The notes under the pieces are model-generated. The model saw only the letters and a list, made by a program, of their open reading frames with translations, did no database searches and was not told the DNA's origin. From contig CAJTFE010000001.1 in the NCBI GenBank assembly GCA_910575725.1, positions 142,816 through 206,815 on the forward strand: a DNA stretch of 64,000 nt, given 5' to 3'. Position 1 is the stretch's first letter. Each line of letters opens with the position of its first letter. The position numbers and the translations under genes were made by a program. Positions 15,434 to 23,795 of this stretch are shown in pieces. Source of the stretch: Clostridia bacterium (lineage in GTDB: Bacteria; Bacillota; Clostridia; Lachnospirales; Lachnospiraceae).

Positions 15434-16393
15434 ATGAGTCAGCAAACAGCAAACAAGATCGTTGTAGTCGGCGCAGGTAAGGTAGGAGAAACCATTTGTT
15501 ACACCTTGATGCTGAAAACACAGGTAAGCGAGATTGTCATCATCGACGTAGACGAGGATCGCGCCAAGGGCGCAGCTCTGGATATCTCCCACGGCACGGC
15601 ATTCTACAGCCAGGTACGGGTACGCCAGGGCGGCTATGAGGAGTGCGCCGATGCGAAGGCAATCATCGTGACGGCAGGCGTTCCCAGAAAGCCCGGCCAG
15701 ACACGGCTCGATCTGGCAAAGGTTAACACCGGTGTGGCGAAGAGCATTGCCAGAAACATTATGGAGTACGCCAAGAATCCGCTGATTATCGTAGTTGCCA
15801 ATCCGGTAGACGTGAATACCTACTTGATTCAGAAAGAAACCGGACTGCCCACCGGCCGTGTCATCGGTACGGGAACCTCTCTGGATACAGCCCGTTTCCG
15901 TTATCTCATCAGCGAGCGCTGCCATGTGGATATCCGTGACATCCAGGGCTACATCTTAGGCGAGCACGGAGACGCACAGGTGCCCATCTGGAGCGGCGTG
16001 AACGTGGCAGGAGAGCCGGTAGATCACTTCCTCTCCCAGGATCCCGAGGTACGGGCAAAGGAAAAAGAGGAGATTGCCCAGAAAGCACGCTCCGGCGGCG
16101 CAGACGTTATTTCTTTAAAAGGAGCCACCTTTGACGGAATCGCTATGTCCACCCTGCGAATTGTAGAATCCATCATCAAGGATCAGAACACGGTACTTCC
16201 CGTAGCCCATGTATTAGGCGAGGATTACGGCGATATGGCAGATTCCTGCATCAGCCTTCCCTGCGTGGTAAACAGCGACGGAATCGGCAAGGTTCTGAAG
16301 ATCAGCATGACGGAGAAGGAAGAGCAGCAGATGGTTCATTCCGCAGACACCCTGAAGGCATTTATCAAAGATGTGTGCAGTAAGGAAGCATAA
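15434..16393 (+). CDS. mdh: Malate/lactate dehydrogenase family, probably malate dehydrogenase
   Basis: The 319-residue protein has the LDH/MDH fold: NAD-binding GAGKVG (residues 13-18), the acidic IIDVDEDRAKG that selects NADH, the substrate loop AGVPRKPGQTRLDL and the catalytic GEHGD (His178). At the specificity position, where lactate dehydrogenases carry Gln (as in NQKPGETR), this protein has Arg85 (PRKPGQTR), the malate-type residue. The flanking sequence is otherwise LDH-like, so automatic annotation could go either way. The context (fumarate reductase in the operon, fumarase in the window, Rex site) favours oxaloacetate reduction to malate. Confidence 0.8.
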   Translation: MSQQTANKIVVVGAGKVGETICYTLMLKTQVSEIVIIDVDEDRAKGAALDISHGTAFYSQVRVRQGGYEECADAKAIIVTAGVPRKPGQTRLDLAKVNTGVAKSIARNIMEYAKNPLIIVVANPVDVNTYLIQKETGLPTGRVIGTGTSLDTARFRYLISERCHVDIRDIQGYILGEHGDAQVPIWSGVNVAGEPVDHFLSQDPEVRAKEKEEIAQKARSGGADVISLKGATFDGIAMSTLRIVESIIKDQNTVLPVAHVLGEDYGDMADSCISLPCVVNSDGIGKVLKISMTEKEEQQMVHSADTLKAFIKDVCSKEA

Positions 16394-16468
16394 TTTCATA
16401 TATTGGAAAATGACTTCTAAGAAAAGATATGTTATTATTTAAAGAAGTACATTTTGGAAGTTAAAAAG

Positions 16469-16581
16469 CACGATTCACAGCAGCCATCCGCCCGTGCATG
16501 CAGGCAAAAAAAGACTGTGGATCGTGACATCATGTATGCTCAGACTGCTCACGATAAGCATTGGGACAGTTCTGAGCGCAT
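16469..16581 (+). promoter_or_regulatory. Structured intercistronic region between mdh and hdrB
   Basis: Two hairpins can form in the 208-base gap: CACGATTCACAG (16469-16480) with CTGTGGATCGTG (16515-16526), one mismatch, and ATGCTCAGACTG (about 16536-16547) with CAGTTCTGAGCGCAT (16567-16581), with a bulge. No T tract follows, so these are not classic terminators. They could be RNA processing or stability elements, or a regulatory leader; no known riboswitch was recognised. Confidence 0.5.
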
Positions 16582-16601
16582 CAAAAAAGGAGGTTAGCCA
16601 A

Positions 16602-17390
16602 ATGGTATACAGCTATTATCCGGGCTGTACCTTGAAGAACAAGGCCCAGGACCTGGATCAATATGCCAGAATGTCGGCAGAGGCTCTTGGCTTTACCCTG
16701 GAAGAAATCGAGGAATGGCAGTGCTGCGGCGCTGTCTATCCCCAGGCTTCCGACGAGATAGCCACAAAGCTTTCAGCAGTGCGTGCATTAAATGACGCAA
16801 AGGAAAAGGGCCGGGATCTGGTAACTCTGTGCTCCGCCTGTCATCATGTCATCAAGCGCGTCAACGATGATATGAAGCATGTGGAGGACATCCGCACAAG
16901 AGCCAACAACTACTTAAAGCTTGACGCGCCCTACGAGGGAGAGACGCAGGTTCTTCATTTCCTGGAGGTCTTAAGGGACAGGGTCGGCTTTGACACCGTA
17001 AAGGAAAAGGTGGTAAATCCCTTAACGGGCAGAAAAATCGGAGCCTACTACGGCTGCATGCTCCTTCGTCCAAGCGGCGTTATGGCCTTTGACGATCCGG
17101 AGAATCCCACGATTATAGAAGATTTTATACGTGCTCTGGGAGCCGAGCCGGTGGTGTATCCCTACCGGAACGAGTGCTGCGGCGGTTACATATCCTTGAA
17201 GGAAAAAGCCCTGGCCGGAAATCTCGTAGACCAGGTGATGGAATCTGCCGCAGACAAGGGAGCGGAAGAGCTCATCACAGCCTGCCCTCTGTGCCTGTAC
17301 AATCTGAAAAACAGCGGAGGGGCGAAGAAGCTTCCCGTCCGTTATATTACGGAGCTTCTGGCAGAGGCCCTTGGTCTTATCACAGAATAA
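16602..17390 (+). CDS. hdrB: Heterodisulfide reductase subunit B-like protein
   Basis: The 262-residue protein has the two CCG-type cysteine motifs that hold the non-cubane [4Fe-4S] clusters of HdrB: QCCGAVYP with the preceding CTL and SACH cysteines, and YYGCMLLRP with NECCGGY and CPLCLYNL. In methanogens HdrB reduces the CoM-CoB disulfide; in bacteria lacking these cofactors it passes electrons to another acceptor. I chose ATG 16602 behind AAAAAAGGAGG; the frame extends upstream without a good ribosome site. The gene leads the Hdr block, 15 bases before hdrC. Confidence 0.9.
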   Translation: MVYSYYPGCTLKNKAQDLDQYARMSAEALGFTLEEIEEWQCCGAVYPQASDEIATKLSAVRALNDAKEKGRDLVTLCSACHHVIKRVNDDMKHVEDIRTRANNYLKLDAPYEGETQVLHFLEVLRDRVGFDTVKEKVVNPLTGRKIGAYYGCMLLRPSGVMAFDDPENPTIIEDFIRALGAEPVVYPYRNECCGGYISLKEKALAGNLVDQVMESAADKGAEELITACPLCLYNLKNSGGAKKLPVRYITELLAEALGLITE

Positions 17391-17405
17391 AGGAGGTCGG
17401 AAAAG

Positions 17406-17798
17406 GTGCACAGAACAGAACAAGAACAGGCAGAGCTGATCAAAGAGATCAGCGGCGTCAACACAAAAAAATGTATGAAATGCGGAAAATGCTCCGCCTC
17501 CTGTCCGGCCTATGAGGAAATGGACATCCGTCCCCATCAGTTCGTATCCTACGTGCAGAATGGAGACGTCAATGCACTTCTTGCATCCAAAAGCATCTGG
17601 AAATGCTTATCCTGCTTTGCCTGCGTGGAGCGCTGTCCCAGAGATGTAAAGCCGGCGAAGCTTATCGAGGCAGTCCGTCTTATGGTCATCCGTCAAAGAG
17701 GCGGCAATTATCTGACGCCGGACGAGGTGCCGGAACTTCTCGATGAAGAACTTCCGCAGCAGCTCCTTGCAAGTGCATTTCGCAAATATAGTAAATAA
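17406..17798 (+). CDS. hdrC: Heterodisulfide reductase subunit C-like ferredoxin
   Basis: The 130-residue protein has two [4Fe-4S] motifs, CMKCGKCSASCPAYEEMDIRP and CLSCFACVERCPRDVKPAK, in the arrangement of HdrC. It would carry electrons between HdrA and HdrB. Translation starts at GTG 17406 after AAAGGAGGTCGG. It is sandwiched between hdrB and hdrA with short gaps, in keeping with an HdrABC complex. Confidence 0.9.
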   Translation: MHRTEQEQAELIKEISGVNTKKCMKCGKCSASCPAYEEMDIRPHQFVSYVQNGDVNALLASKSIWKCLSCFACVERCPRDVKPAKLIEAVRLMVIRQRGGNYLTPDEVPELLDEELPQQLLASAFRKYSK

Positions 17799-17821
17799 CA
17801 GAAAGGTTGGAGGTGAATCGC

Positions 17822-19807
17822 GTGCAAAGAATAGGAGTATTTGTCTGCCATTGCGGCACCAACATAGCGGCAACCGTCGACGTTGCCCGGGTGGTGGAAG
17901 CGGCGGCTCGTGAGCCGGGGGTTGTCCATGCAGAGGACTACCAGTATATGTGCTCCGAGGCCGGACAGCTCAAGATCCGCGAGGCAATCAAAGAAAAAAA
18001 CCTGACAGGCATTGTCGTCTGCTCCTGCTCCCCGCGGATGCATGAAAATACATTCCGCCAGGCCGCAGAGCGCGCAGGCATCAATCCCTACATGGTAGAG
18101 ATCGCCAATATTCGCGAGCATTGTTCCTGGATTCATAAAGATATAGAAGAAGCAACAGAAAAAGCAGTGATTCTGGCAAGGGCGGCTATCGCAAAGGTAA
18201 CCTTGAACGCCCCCTTACAGGCAGGCACCAGCAGAGTGGTAAAGAGAGCTTTAGTCATCGGCGGCGGAATCGCCGGTATTCAGACAGCCCTTGATATTGC
18301 GGACGCAGGCTATGAGGTAGATATCGTAGAAAAGACGCCGAGTATCGGCGGAAGGATGTCCCAGCTGGATAAAACCTTCCCCACCCTGGACTGCTCGGCC
18401 TGTATTCTGACGCCGAAGATGGTGGAGGCGGCGGCCCACGACAAGATCACCATTTACACCTACAGCGAGGTGGAAAAGGTATCCGGCTTTGTGGGAGACT
18501 TCCAGGTGGACATCCGCAAAAAGGCCAGAAGCGTCGATATGAGCAAGTGTACCGGCTGCGGCGTCTGCCAGGAGAAATGTCCATCCAAAAAGACGCCCAA
18601 CGAGTTCAACCGGGGGTTAAATAACAGAAGCGCCATCTACACGCCCTTTGCCCAGGCCATCCCCAATGTGCCGGTGATTGACCGGGAGAGCTGCATCAAG
18701 TTCAAAACGGGAAAATGCGGCGTCTGCTCCAAGGTCTGCCAGGCCGGAGCCATTGACTATGAGCAGAAGGATGAGATCGTAACCCAGAATTACGGCGCGA
18801 TCGTAGTAGCTACCGGCTTTGATACCATCAAGCTTGACAAGTATGACGAGTATTCCTACAGCACCAGCCCCGACGTCATTACGTCCTTAGAGCTGGAGCG
18901 CATTATGAACGCTGCAGGGCCGACCAAGGGACACCTGGAGCGTATGTCCGATCACAAGGCGCCCAAGTCCATGGTATTTATCCAGTGCGTGGGCTCTCGC
19001 TGCGCAGACAAGAGAGGGAAAAGCTACTGCTCCAAGATCTGCTGTATGTACACGGCCAAGCATGCCATGCTCATCCGCGACAAGTATCCGGATGTAGAGG
19101 TAACCGTATTTTACATAGATGTGCGTACACCTGGCAAGAATTTTGACGAGTTCTACCGCAGAGCCGTGGAAGAGTACGGCGTCAATTACATCAAGGGCCA
19201 GGTAGGAAAGGTAGCCGAGAAGGGCGGCAGGCTTCTGGTTCAGGGCGTGGATCTTATTGACAACAAGCGGCTCCTTATGGAGACGGATATGGTGGTTCTG
19301 GCAACAGCCATTGAGCCCAATCCGGATGTGCGTAAGATTGCTACCATGCTCACGGCAAGCATTGATACGAATAACTTCTTAACCGAGTCCCACGCAAAGC
19401 TGCGTCCGGTGGAATCGCCTACGGCAGGTATCTTCCTCTCCGGCGTCTGCCAGGGACCCAAAGACATTCCGGAGACCGTGGCCCAGGCCGGCGCAGCCGC
19501 CGTGAAGGTGGTAGGGCTTCTGGCCAAGGATCACCTGGTGACGAATCCCTGCACGGCCAAGTCCGACGAGCTTTTGTGCAACGGCTGCTCCTCCTGCGAA
19601 AAGGTATGTCCCTACGGCGCCATTTCCTATGAGGAGAGGGAGGTCAACGACCACGGCATCCGTGAGACAAGAAGAGTGGCAAATGTCAACAGCGCACTCT
19701 GCCAGGGCTGCGGCGCATGTACCGTTGCCTGCCCCTCAGGAGCCATGGATCTGCAGGGCTTCTCAAACAGACAAATTCTTGCGGAGGTGGATGCGATATG
19801 CAAGTAG
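17822..19807 (+). CDS. hdrA: Heterodisulfide reductase subunit A-like flavoprotein (bifurcation subunit)
   Basis: The 661-residue protein has the N-terminal HdrA segment with VFVCHCGTN and VCSCSPRMHENTF, then an FAD Rossmann motif VIGGGIAGIQ and SIGGRMSQLDKTFPTLDCSACILTPKM. Four Fe-S motifs include CTGCGVCQEKCPSKK, CGVCSKVCQAGAIDYEQ, and the C-terminal ferredoxin pair CNGCSSCEKVCPYGAI and CQGCGACTVACPSGAM. In characterised complexes the HdrA FAD splits electron pairs between a high-potential acceptor and ferredoxin. GTG 17822 is chosen because GGAGGTG lies six bases upstream and family members begin with this RIGVFVCHCG segment. Confidence 0.92.
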   Translation: MQRIGVFVCHCGTNIAATVDVARVVEAAAREPGVVHAEDYQYMCSEAGQLKIREAIKEKNLTGIVVCSCSPRMHENTFRQAAERAGINPYMVEIANIREHCSWIHKDIEEATEKAVILARAAIAKVTLNAPLQAGTSRVVKRALVIGGGIAGIQTALDIADAGYEVDIVEKTPSIGGRMSQLDKTFPTLDCSACILTPKMVEAAAHDKITIYTYSEVEKVSGFVGDFQVDIRKKARSVDMSKCTGCGVCQEKCPSKKTPNEFNRGLNNRSAIYTPFAQAIPNVPVIDRESCIKFKTGKCGVCSKVCQAGAIDYEQKDEIVTQNYGAIVVATGFDTIKLDKYDEYSYSTSPDVITSLELERIMNAAGPTKGHLERMSDHKAPKSMVFIQCVGSRCADKRGKSYCSKICCMYTAKHAMLIRDKYPDVEVTVFYIDVRTPGKNFDEFYRRAVEEYGVNYIKGQVGKVAEKGGRLLVQGVDLIDNKRLLMETDMVVLATAIEPNPDVRKIATMLTASIDTNNFLTESHAKLRPVESPTAGIFLSGVCQGPKDIPETVAQAGAAAVKVVGLLAKDHLVTNPCTAKSDELLCNGCSSCEKVCPYGAISYEEREVNDHGIRETRRVANVNSALCQGCGACTVACPSGAMDLQGFSNRQILAEVDAICK

Positions 19808-20244
19808 ACAAAACAGAAGAATTCCGTCCGAAGATCGTAGCCTTTTGCTGCAACTGGTGCAGCTACGCCGGAGCGGATCTGGCCGGCAGCAGCAGACTTG
19901 CCTATCCGGCGGACGTGAAGATTATCCGGGTGCCCTGCTCTTGCCGGGTGAATCCCATGTTTATCTTAAGAGCCTTCCAGAGAGGAGCCGACGGCGTGAT
20001 TTTGTGCGGCTGCCATCCGGGGGACTGCCACTATACAACGGGGAACTATTATGCCAGAAGAAGAATGACCTTACTGTTCTCCATGCTTGATTATCTGGGC
20101 GTGGAAAACGGCAGGACCCGTGTGGAATGGGTATCCGCCGCAGAGGGCGTGAAGTTCTCCACTACCATGAATGAGTTTGCAGCCAAGATTCATTCCCTGG
20201 GCGAAAATGTGAGATTGGGGGATTTGCGATGCAAGAGAGATTAA
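19798..20244 (+). CDS. MvhD/FlxD-like hydrogenase iron-sulfur subunit
   Basis: The 148-residue protein is a complete MvhD domain, with the [2Fe-2S] ligands in AFCCNWCSYAGAD, VPCSCRVNP and LCGCHPGDCHYTTGNYYARRR. MvhD relays electrons from the input module to HdrA. The ATG at 19798 overlaps the last ten bases of hdrA, so the two are translationally coupled. No hydrogenase large subunit is present; the neighbouring flavin-NAD(P) subunit suggests an Flx-type input from NADH. Confidence 0.9.
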   Translation: MQVDKTEEFRPKIVAFCCNWCSYAGADLAGSSRLAYPADVKIIRVPCSCRVNPMFILRAFQRGADGVILCGCHPGDCHYTTGNYYARRRMTLLFSMLDYLGVENGRTRVEWVSAAEGVKFSTTMNEFAAKIHSLGENVRLGDLRCKRD

Positions 20245-21209
20245 TGGAACGGGCAAAGGAACTCCTGGCAGACGGAACCGTGGTACGCGTTCTCGGATGG
20301 AAACGGGGAGATCTGGGCTACAATCCGGAGCCGGCTTATTTCAACAGCCCGGAGGAATTAGAGGATTTCGTGTACGACGGCTTCTGCGGAGCCAACCTAA
20401 GCAAATATATGATAAATGCCGGAAAGCAGGAGGGAAGCACCCTGGTATTCTTAAAGCCCTGCGACACGTACAGCTTCAACCAGCTTATCAAGGAGCATCG
20501 GGTAAACCGGGATAAGACATATATCATCGGCGTGGGCTGCAAGGGAACCCTGGACATTGACAAGGTAAAAAATGCAGGCATCAAGGGAATCGAGACCATT
20601 GCTGCAGAGGGAGACACCCTTAAGGTACAGACCATTTACGGAGAAAAGGAATTTCCTTTTAACGATGCCCTTTTGGAACGCTGTACCGTCTGTAAGGGCA
20701 AGACTCATCAGGTATACGATGAACTGATTGGCGCAGAGGAAGGCGAGGAAGCGGGCCCGGTGGGAAACCGTTTTGAAATGGTGGAAAAGCTGGAGGCCAT
20801 GACGCCCCAGGAGCGTTTTGCATTCTGGCAGGGCGAACTGTCCAAATGCATCCGCTGCAATGCCTGCCGCAACGCATGTCCGGCCTGCAGCTGCTTAAAA
20901 TGCGTCTTTGACAGCAATAAATTTGACTCCGCCCAGAAGGCCAATGTGGATACCTTCGAGGAGCAGATGTTCCATGTAATCCGGGCCTTCCATGTGGCGG
21001 GACGCTGTACGGACTGCGGAGAGTGCAGCCGGGTATGCCCCCAGGGCATTCCGCTTCATCTCTTAAACCGGAAGTTTATCAAGGATATCAACGAGTTCTA
21101 CGGGCCTTACCAGGCAGGAGAGGACACGGACAGCCGGGCGCCTCTTACGGACTTTACCTTTGAGGATGCGGAACCCGGTATCGTGGCCGAGAGAGGAGGG
21201 AAGCGCTAA
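20229..21209 (+). CDS. FrhB-like 4Fe-4S protein of the Hdr-Flx complex
   Basis: The 326-residue protein has an N-terminal region related to coenzyme F420 hydrogenase beta/HdrA-associated proteins (GANLSKYM, FLKPCDTYSFNQLIKEH, IGVGCKGTLDIDK). A C-terminal dicluster ferredoxin follows, with CIRCNACRNACPACSCLKC and CTDCGECSRVCPQGIPLH. It occupies the position of one of the iron-sulfur subunits (FlxB/FlxC type) of flavin oxidoreductase-Hdr clusters. Its ATG overlaps the mvhD gene by 16 bases. Its exact partner in the electron path is inferred. Confidence 0.8.
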   Translation: MQERLMERAKELLADGTVVRVLGWKRGDLGYNPEPAYFNSPEELEDFVYDGFCGANLSKYMINAGKQEGSTLVFLKPCDTYSFNQLIKEHRVNRDKTYIIGVGCKGTLDIDKVKNAGIKGIETIAAEGDTLKVQTIYGEKEFPFNDALLERCTVCKGKTHQVYDELIGAEEGEEAGPVGNRFEMVEKLEAMTPQERFAFWQGELSKCIRCNACRNACPACSCLKCVFDSNKFDSAQKANVDTFEEQMFHVIRAFHVAGRCTDCGECSRVCPQGIPLHLLNRKFIKDINEFYGPYQAGEDTDSRAPLTDFTFEDAEPGIVAERGGKR

Positions 21210-22232
21210 ATGTACCAGATAGAGAAAGACCGCCTGCCGGAATTGTTTGCGGCTATGGCAGAGGCACAGGATTTGTTTCTTCCCATCCGGAAATGCAATC
21301 AGACCAACTACGGTCTCTGGAGCGAGGAAGCCCAGGTGGATCTGGATACCTTAAAAACCGTGAAATCCGGTAAGGACTGCTTTTTCCCTCAGAGCGAGAC
21401 CTTATACAACTGCAAAAAGGAAGAGGGAAAGCTTTCCATCGATCCGGCAAAGCTTACAGATACGCCCTTTGTGGTGTTCGGTATGCGTGCCTGCGACGTA
21501 CAGGGCTTAAAGGTTCTGGACAATGTATTTTTAAACGACCCCGTGGACAGCTTCTATGCGGCGCGCCGGGAGCACGGCACCGTGGTAGCCATTGCCTGCC
21601 ATGAGCCGGAGGAAACCTGCTTCTGTAAGGTATTCGGCATTGACGCGGCCAACCCGGCGGCAGATGTGGCGGCCTGGTTTGTGGGAGAGGATTTTTACTG
21701 GAAGGCGCTTACCCAAAAGGGAGAGGCTCTTACGGAATCTGTGAAAGAGCTTTTGACGGATGCGGACGAGGCGGCTGTGGAGGAAGAAAAGAAGCAGATT
21801 CAGGCTGTCATCGAGAAGCTTCCCTATTCCCATCTTGACCTTTCACGGTTTACCCCGGAAAGAACCATGGAGCTGTTTGACTCTCCTTTGTGGGAGGAAA
21901 TGTATCAGCCCTGCCTGGCCTGCGGCACCTGTACCTTTGTGTGCCCCACCTGCCAGTGCTACGATATCAAGGACTTTAACACAGGAAGCGGCGTTCAGCG
22001 TTACCGCTGCTGGGATTCCTGCATGTACTCTGACTTTACTATGATGGCTCACGGCAATATGCGTACCAGCCAGATGCAGCGGTTCCGCCAGCGTTTTATG
22101 CACAAATTAGTATACTATCCGGCTAACAACGACGGAATGTTCTCCTGTGTGGGATGCGGCCGCTGCGTGAGCAAGTGTCCGGCTTCCTTAAATATAGTAA
22201 AGGTGATTAAGAAACTGGGAGGTGAAGGGTAA
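21210..22232 (+). CDS. 4Fe-4S dicluster protein, HyhB/AsrA-like (Flx iron-sulfur subunit)
   Basis: The 340-residue protein resembles sulfite reductase subunit A (AsrA) and the beta subunit of soluble sulfhydrogenases. It has FFPQSETLYNCKKEEGKL, FGMRACDVQGLKVLD and CHEPEETCFCKVFGID, and two Fe-S motifs CLACGTCTFVCPTCQCYD and CVGCGRCVSKCPASLNIVKVIK. Such subunits pass electrons between an NAD(P)H-flavin subunit and downstream clusters. It starts directly after the preceding stop codon and its stop overlaps the next start, so it is tightly coupled. Confidence 0.82.
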   Translation: MYQIEKDRLPELFAAMAEAQDLFLPIRKCNQTNYGLWSEEAQVDLDTLKTVKSGKDCFFPQSETLYNCKKEEGKLSIDPAKLTDTPFVVFGMRACDVQGLKVLDNVFLNDPVDSFYAARREHGTVVAIACHEPEETCFCKVFGIDAANPAADVAAWFVGEDFYWKALTQKGEALTESVKELLTDADEAAVEEEKKQIQAVIEKLPYSHLDLSRFTPERTMELFDSPLWEEMYQPCLACGTCTFVCPTCQCYDIKDFNTGSGVQRYRCWDSCMYSDFTMMAHGNMRTSQMQRFRQRFMHKLVYYPANNDGMFSCVGCGRCVSKCPASLNIVKVIKKLGGEG

Positions 22233-23086
22233 TGGGCGAGTGTACCTGTGGAGGAAATCATAAACACGACAACCTGATCCCCATGATTGGTGTGATTACG
22301 GATATTCGTACGGAAACTCCCGATGTGAAGACCTTCCGTGTGGTAGGACGGGACGGAAAGAAGCTTTTTGAGCATATGCCGGGCCAGTGCGCCATGGTAT
22401 CCGTACCAGGCGTGGGAGAGGCTATGTTTTCCATTACCTCTTCTCCCACCAACAAGGAATTCCAGGAATTTTCCATCAAGCGCTGCGGCAGCCTTACGGA
22501 CGTCCTTCACGGAATGAATCCGGGGGACGAGATTACCGTGAGGGGACCTTACGGAAATGCATTTCCGGTGGAGACGGCCCTGAAAGGGGAAAATCTTCTG
22601 TTTATTGCCGGAGGAATCGGCCTTGCGCCCCTTCGCTCCGTGATCAATTATGTACTGGACAACCGGGAGAATTACGGAACGGTGGAGATTCTCTACGGCT
22701 CCCGCTCTGCGGATGATCTGGTGCAGCTTGAGGAGATTCAGCAGGTATGGTGTAAGACAGAGGGCGTGGATGTGTATCTGACCATTGACCGGGAGCAGGA
22801 GGGCTGGGACGGCCATGTGGGCTTTGTTCCCTCTTATCTGAAGGAAATCGGATTTACCACCAATAAGAAGGTTCTTGTCTGCGGGCCGCCCATTATGATT
22901 AAGTTCGTTCTGGCAGGCCTGACGGAGATGGGCTTTACCAAGGAGCAGATATACACCACCCTGGAGCTTCGCATGAAGTGCGGAATCGGAAAATGCGGCA
23001 GGTGCAACATTGGCTCTAAGTATGTATGCAAGGACGGGCCGGTGTTCCGGTTTGATGAAATCGACGAATTGCCCCCTGAGTACTAA
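22232..23086 (+). CDS. FAD/NAD(P)-binding oxidoreductase subunit (FlxA/AsrB/HyhG-like)
   Basis: The 284-residue protein has a ferredoxin-reductase fold: an FAD-binding barrel with MFSITSSPTNKEFQEFSIKRCG, an NAD-binding domain with FIAGGIGLAPLRSVINYVLD and VLVCGPPIMIKFV, and a C-terminal [2Fe-2S] site (LRMKCGIGKCGRCNIGSKYVCKDGPVF). It is the likely entry point for electrons from NAD(P)H. The stop-start overlap (1 base) with the upstream Fe-S subunit supports a shared complex. Whether it uses NADH or NADPH is not evident. Confidence 0.88.
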   Translation: MGECTCGGNHKHDNLIPMIGVITDIRTETPDVKTFRVVGRDGKKLFEHMPGQCAMVSVPGVGEAMFSITSSPTNKEFQEFSIKRCGSLTDVLHGMNPGDEITVRGPYGNAFPVETALKGENLLFIAGGIGLAPLRSVINYVLDNRENYGTVEILYGSRSADDLVQLEEIQQVWCKTEGVDVYLTIDREQEGWDGHVGFVPSYLKEIGFTTNKKVLVCGPPIMIKFVLAGLTEMGFTKEQIYTTLELRMKCGIGKCGRCNIGSKYVCKDGPVFRFDEIDELPPEY

Positions 23087-23107
23087 GAAAGGACTGGTAT
23101 AAATAAA

Positions 23108-23782
23108 ATGCAGGAAATGGTAAACGTATATTTTTTTGGAAAACAGTATTCCGTACCGGCAGAATTGACCATTATGACCGCAATGGAATATGCAGGCTAT
23201 AAATTAGTCCGGGGCTGCGGCTGCCGCCATGGGTTCTGCGGTGCCTGTGCAACCATTTACAGAATCAAGGGAAATAACGAGCTGAAAACCTGTCTGGCAT
23301 GCCAGACACAGGTGCAGGAGGGCATGTATGTGGCCACCCTGCCGTTCTTCCCTACTGACAAACGGAAATATGATATCAACGAGGCAGAGGCCAAACAGAA
23401 GATTATGATGGAGCTTTATCCGGAGATCTACAGCTGTATCGGCTGCAATGCCTGTACCAAGGGCTGTCCTCAGAGCCTGAATGTAATGCAGTACATTGCA
23501 TACGCCCAGAGAGGCGATTTTGAGAAATGCGCGGAGGAATCCTTCGACTGCATCGGCTGCGGCATCTGTTCTTCCCGGTGTCCGGCAGGCATTTCCCATC
23601 CTATGGTAGGCGTGCTTGCAAGACGCCTTACGGGAAAATACATTGCTCCCAAGTCCCAGCACCTGGCCGAGCGTGTGGAGGCTATTAACAGCGGCGAGTT
23701 CGACAGTCTCATTGAGCAGGTGATGCAGAAGCCTATCGAGGAGATGAAAGAACTCTACAACAACAGGGATATTGAGAAATAG
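23108..23782 (+). CDS. Fumarate reductase-like iron-sulfur protein (2Fe-2S plus two 4Fe-4S motifs)
   Basis: The 224-residue protein begins with a plant-type [2Fe-2S] domain (RGCGCRHGFCGACATI and CLACQTQ). It continues with two cubane motifs, CIGCNACTKGCPQSLNV and CIGCGICSSRCPAGISHP. The overall plan is that of FrdB/SdhB, but the last cluster looks like [4Fe-4S], whereas the membrane enzymes usually have a [3Fe-4S] there. No FrdC or FrdD membrane anchor gene follows, so the partner flavoprotein is expected to be cytoplasmic. It lies 21 bases after the flavin subunit and 13 bases before the flavoprotein gene. Confidence 0.82.
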   Translation: MQEMVNVYFFGKQYSVPAELTIMTAMEYAGYKLVRGCGCRHGFCGACATIYRIKGNNELKTCLACQTQVQEGMYVATLPFFPTDKRKYDINEAEAKQKIMMELYPEIYSCIGCNACTKGCPQSLNVMQYIAYAQRGDFEKCAEESFDCIGCGICSSRCPAGISHPMVGVLARRLTGKYIAPKSQHLAERVEAINSGEFDSLIEQVMQKPIEEMKELYNNRDIEK

Positions 23783-23795
23783 GAGGGGAGCGTAT

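Noticed and set aside
15434..16393. Plain L-lactate dehydrogenase
   Set aside because: Arg instead of Gln at the specificity position and the operon context favour malate; lactate activity is not formally excluded.
19798..20244. Evidence for a [NiFe] hydrogenase partner of MvhD
   Set aside because: No large or small hydrogenase subunit or maturation gene occurs nearby; the NAD(P)-flavin subunit is the more likely electron source.
22115..22816. Minus-strand frame of 233 codons opposite the flavin subunit gene
   Set aside because: It lies fully antisense to a clear oxidoreductase and lacks any recognised domain.
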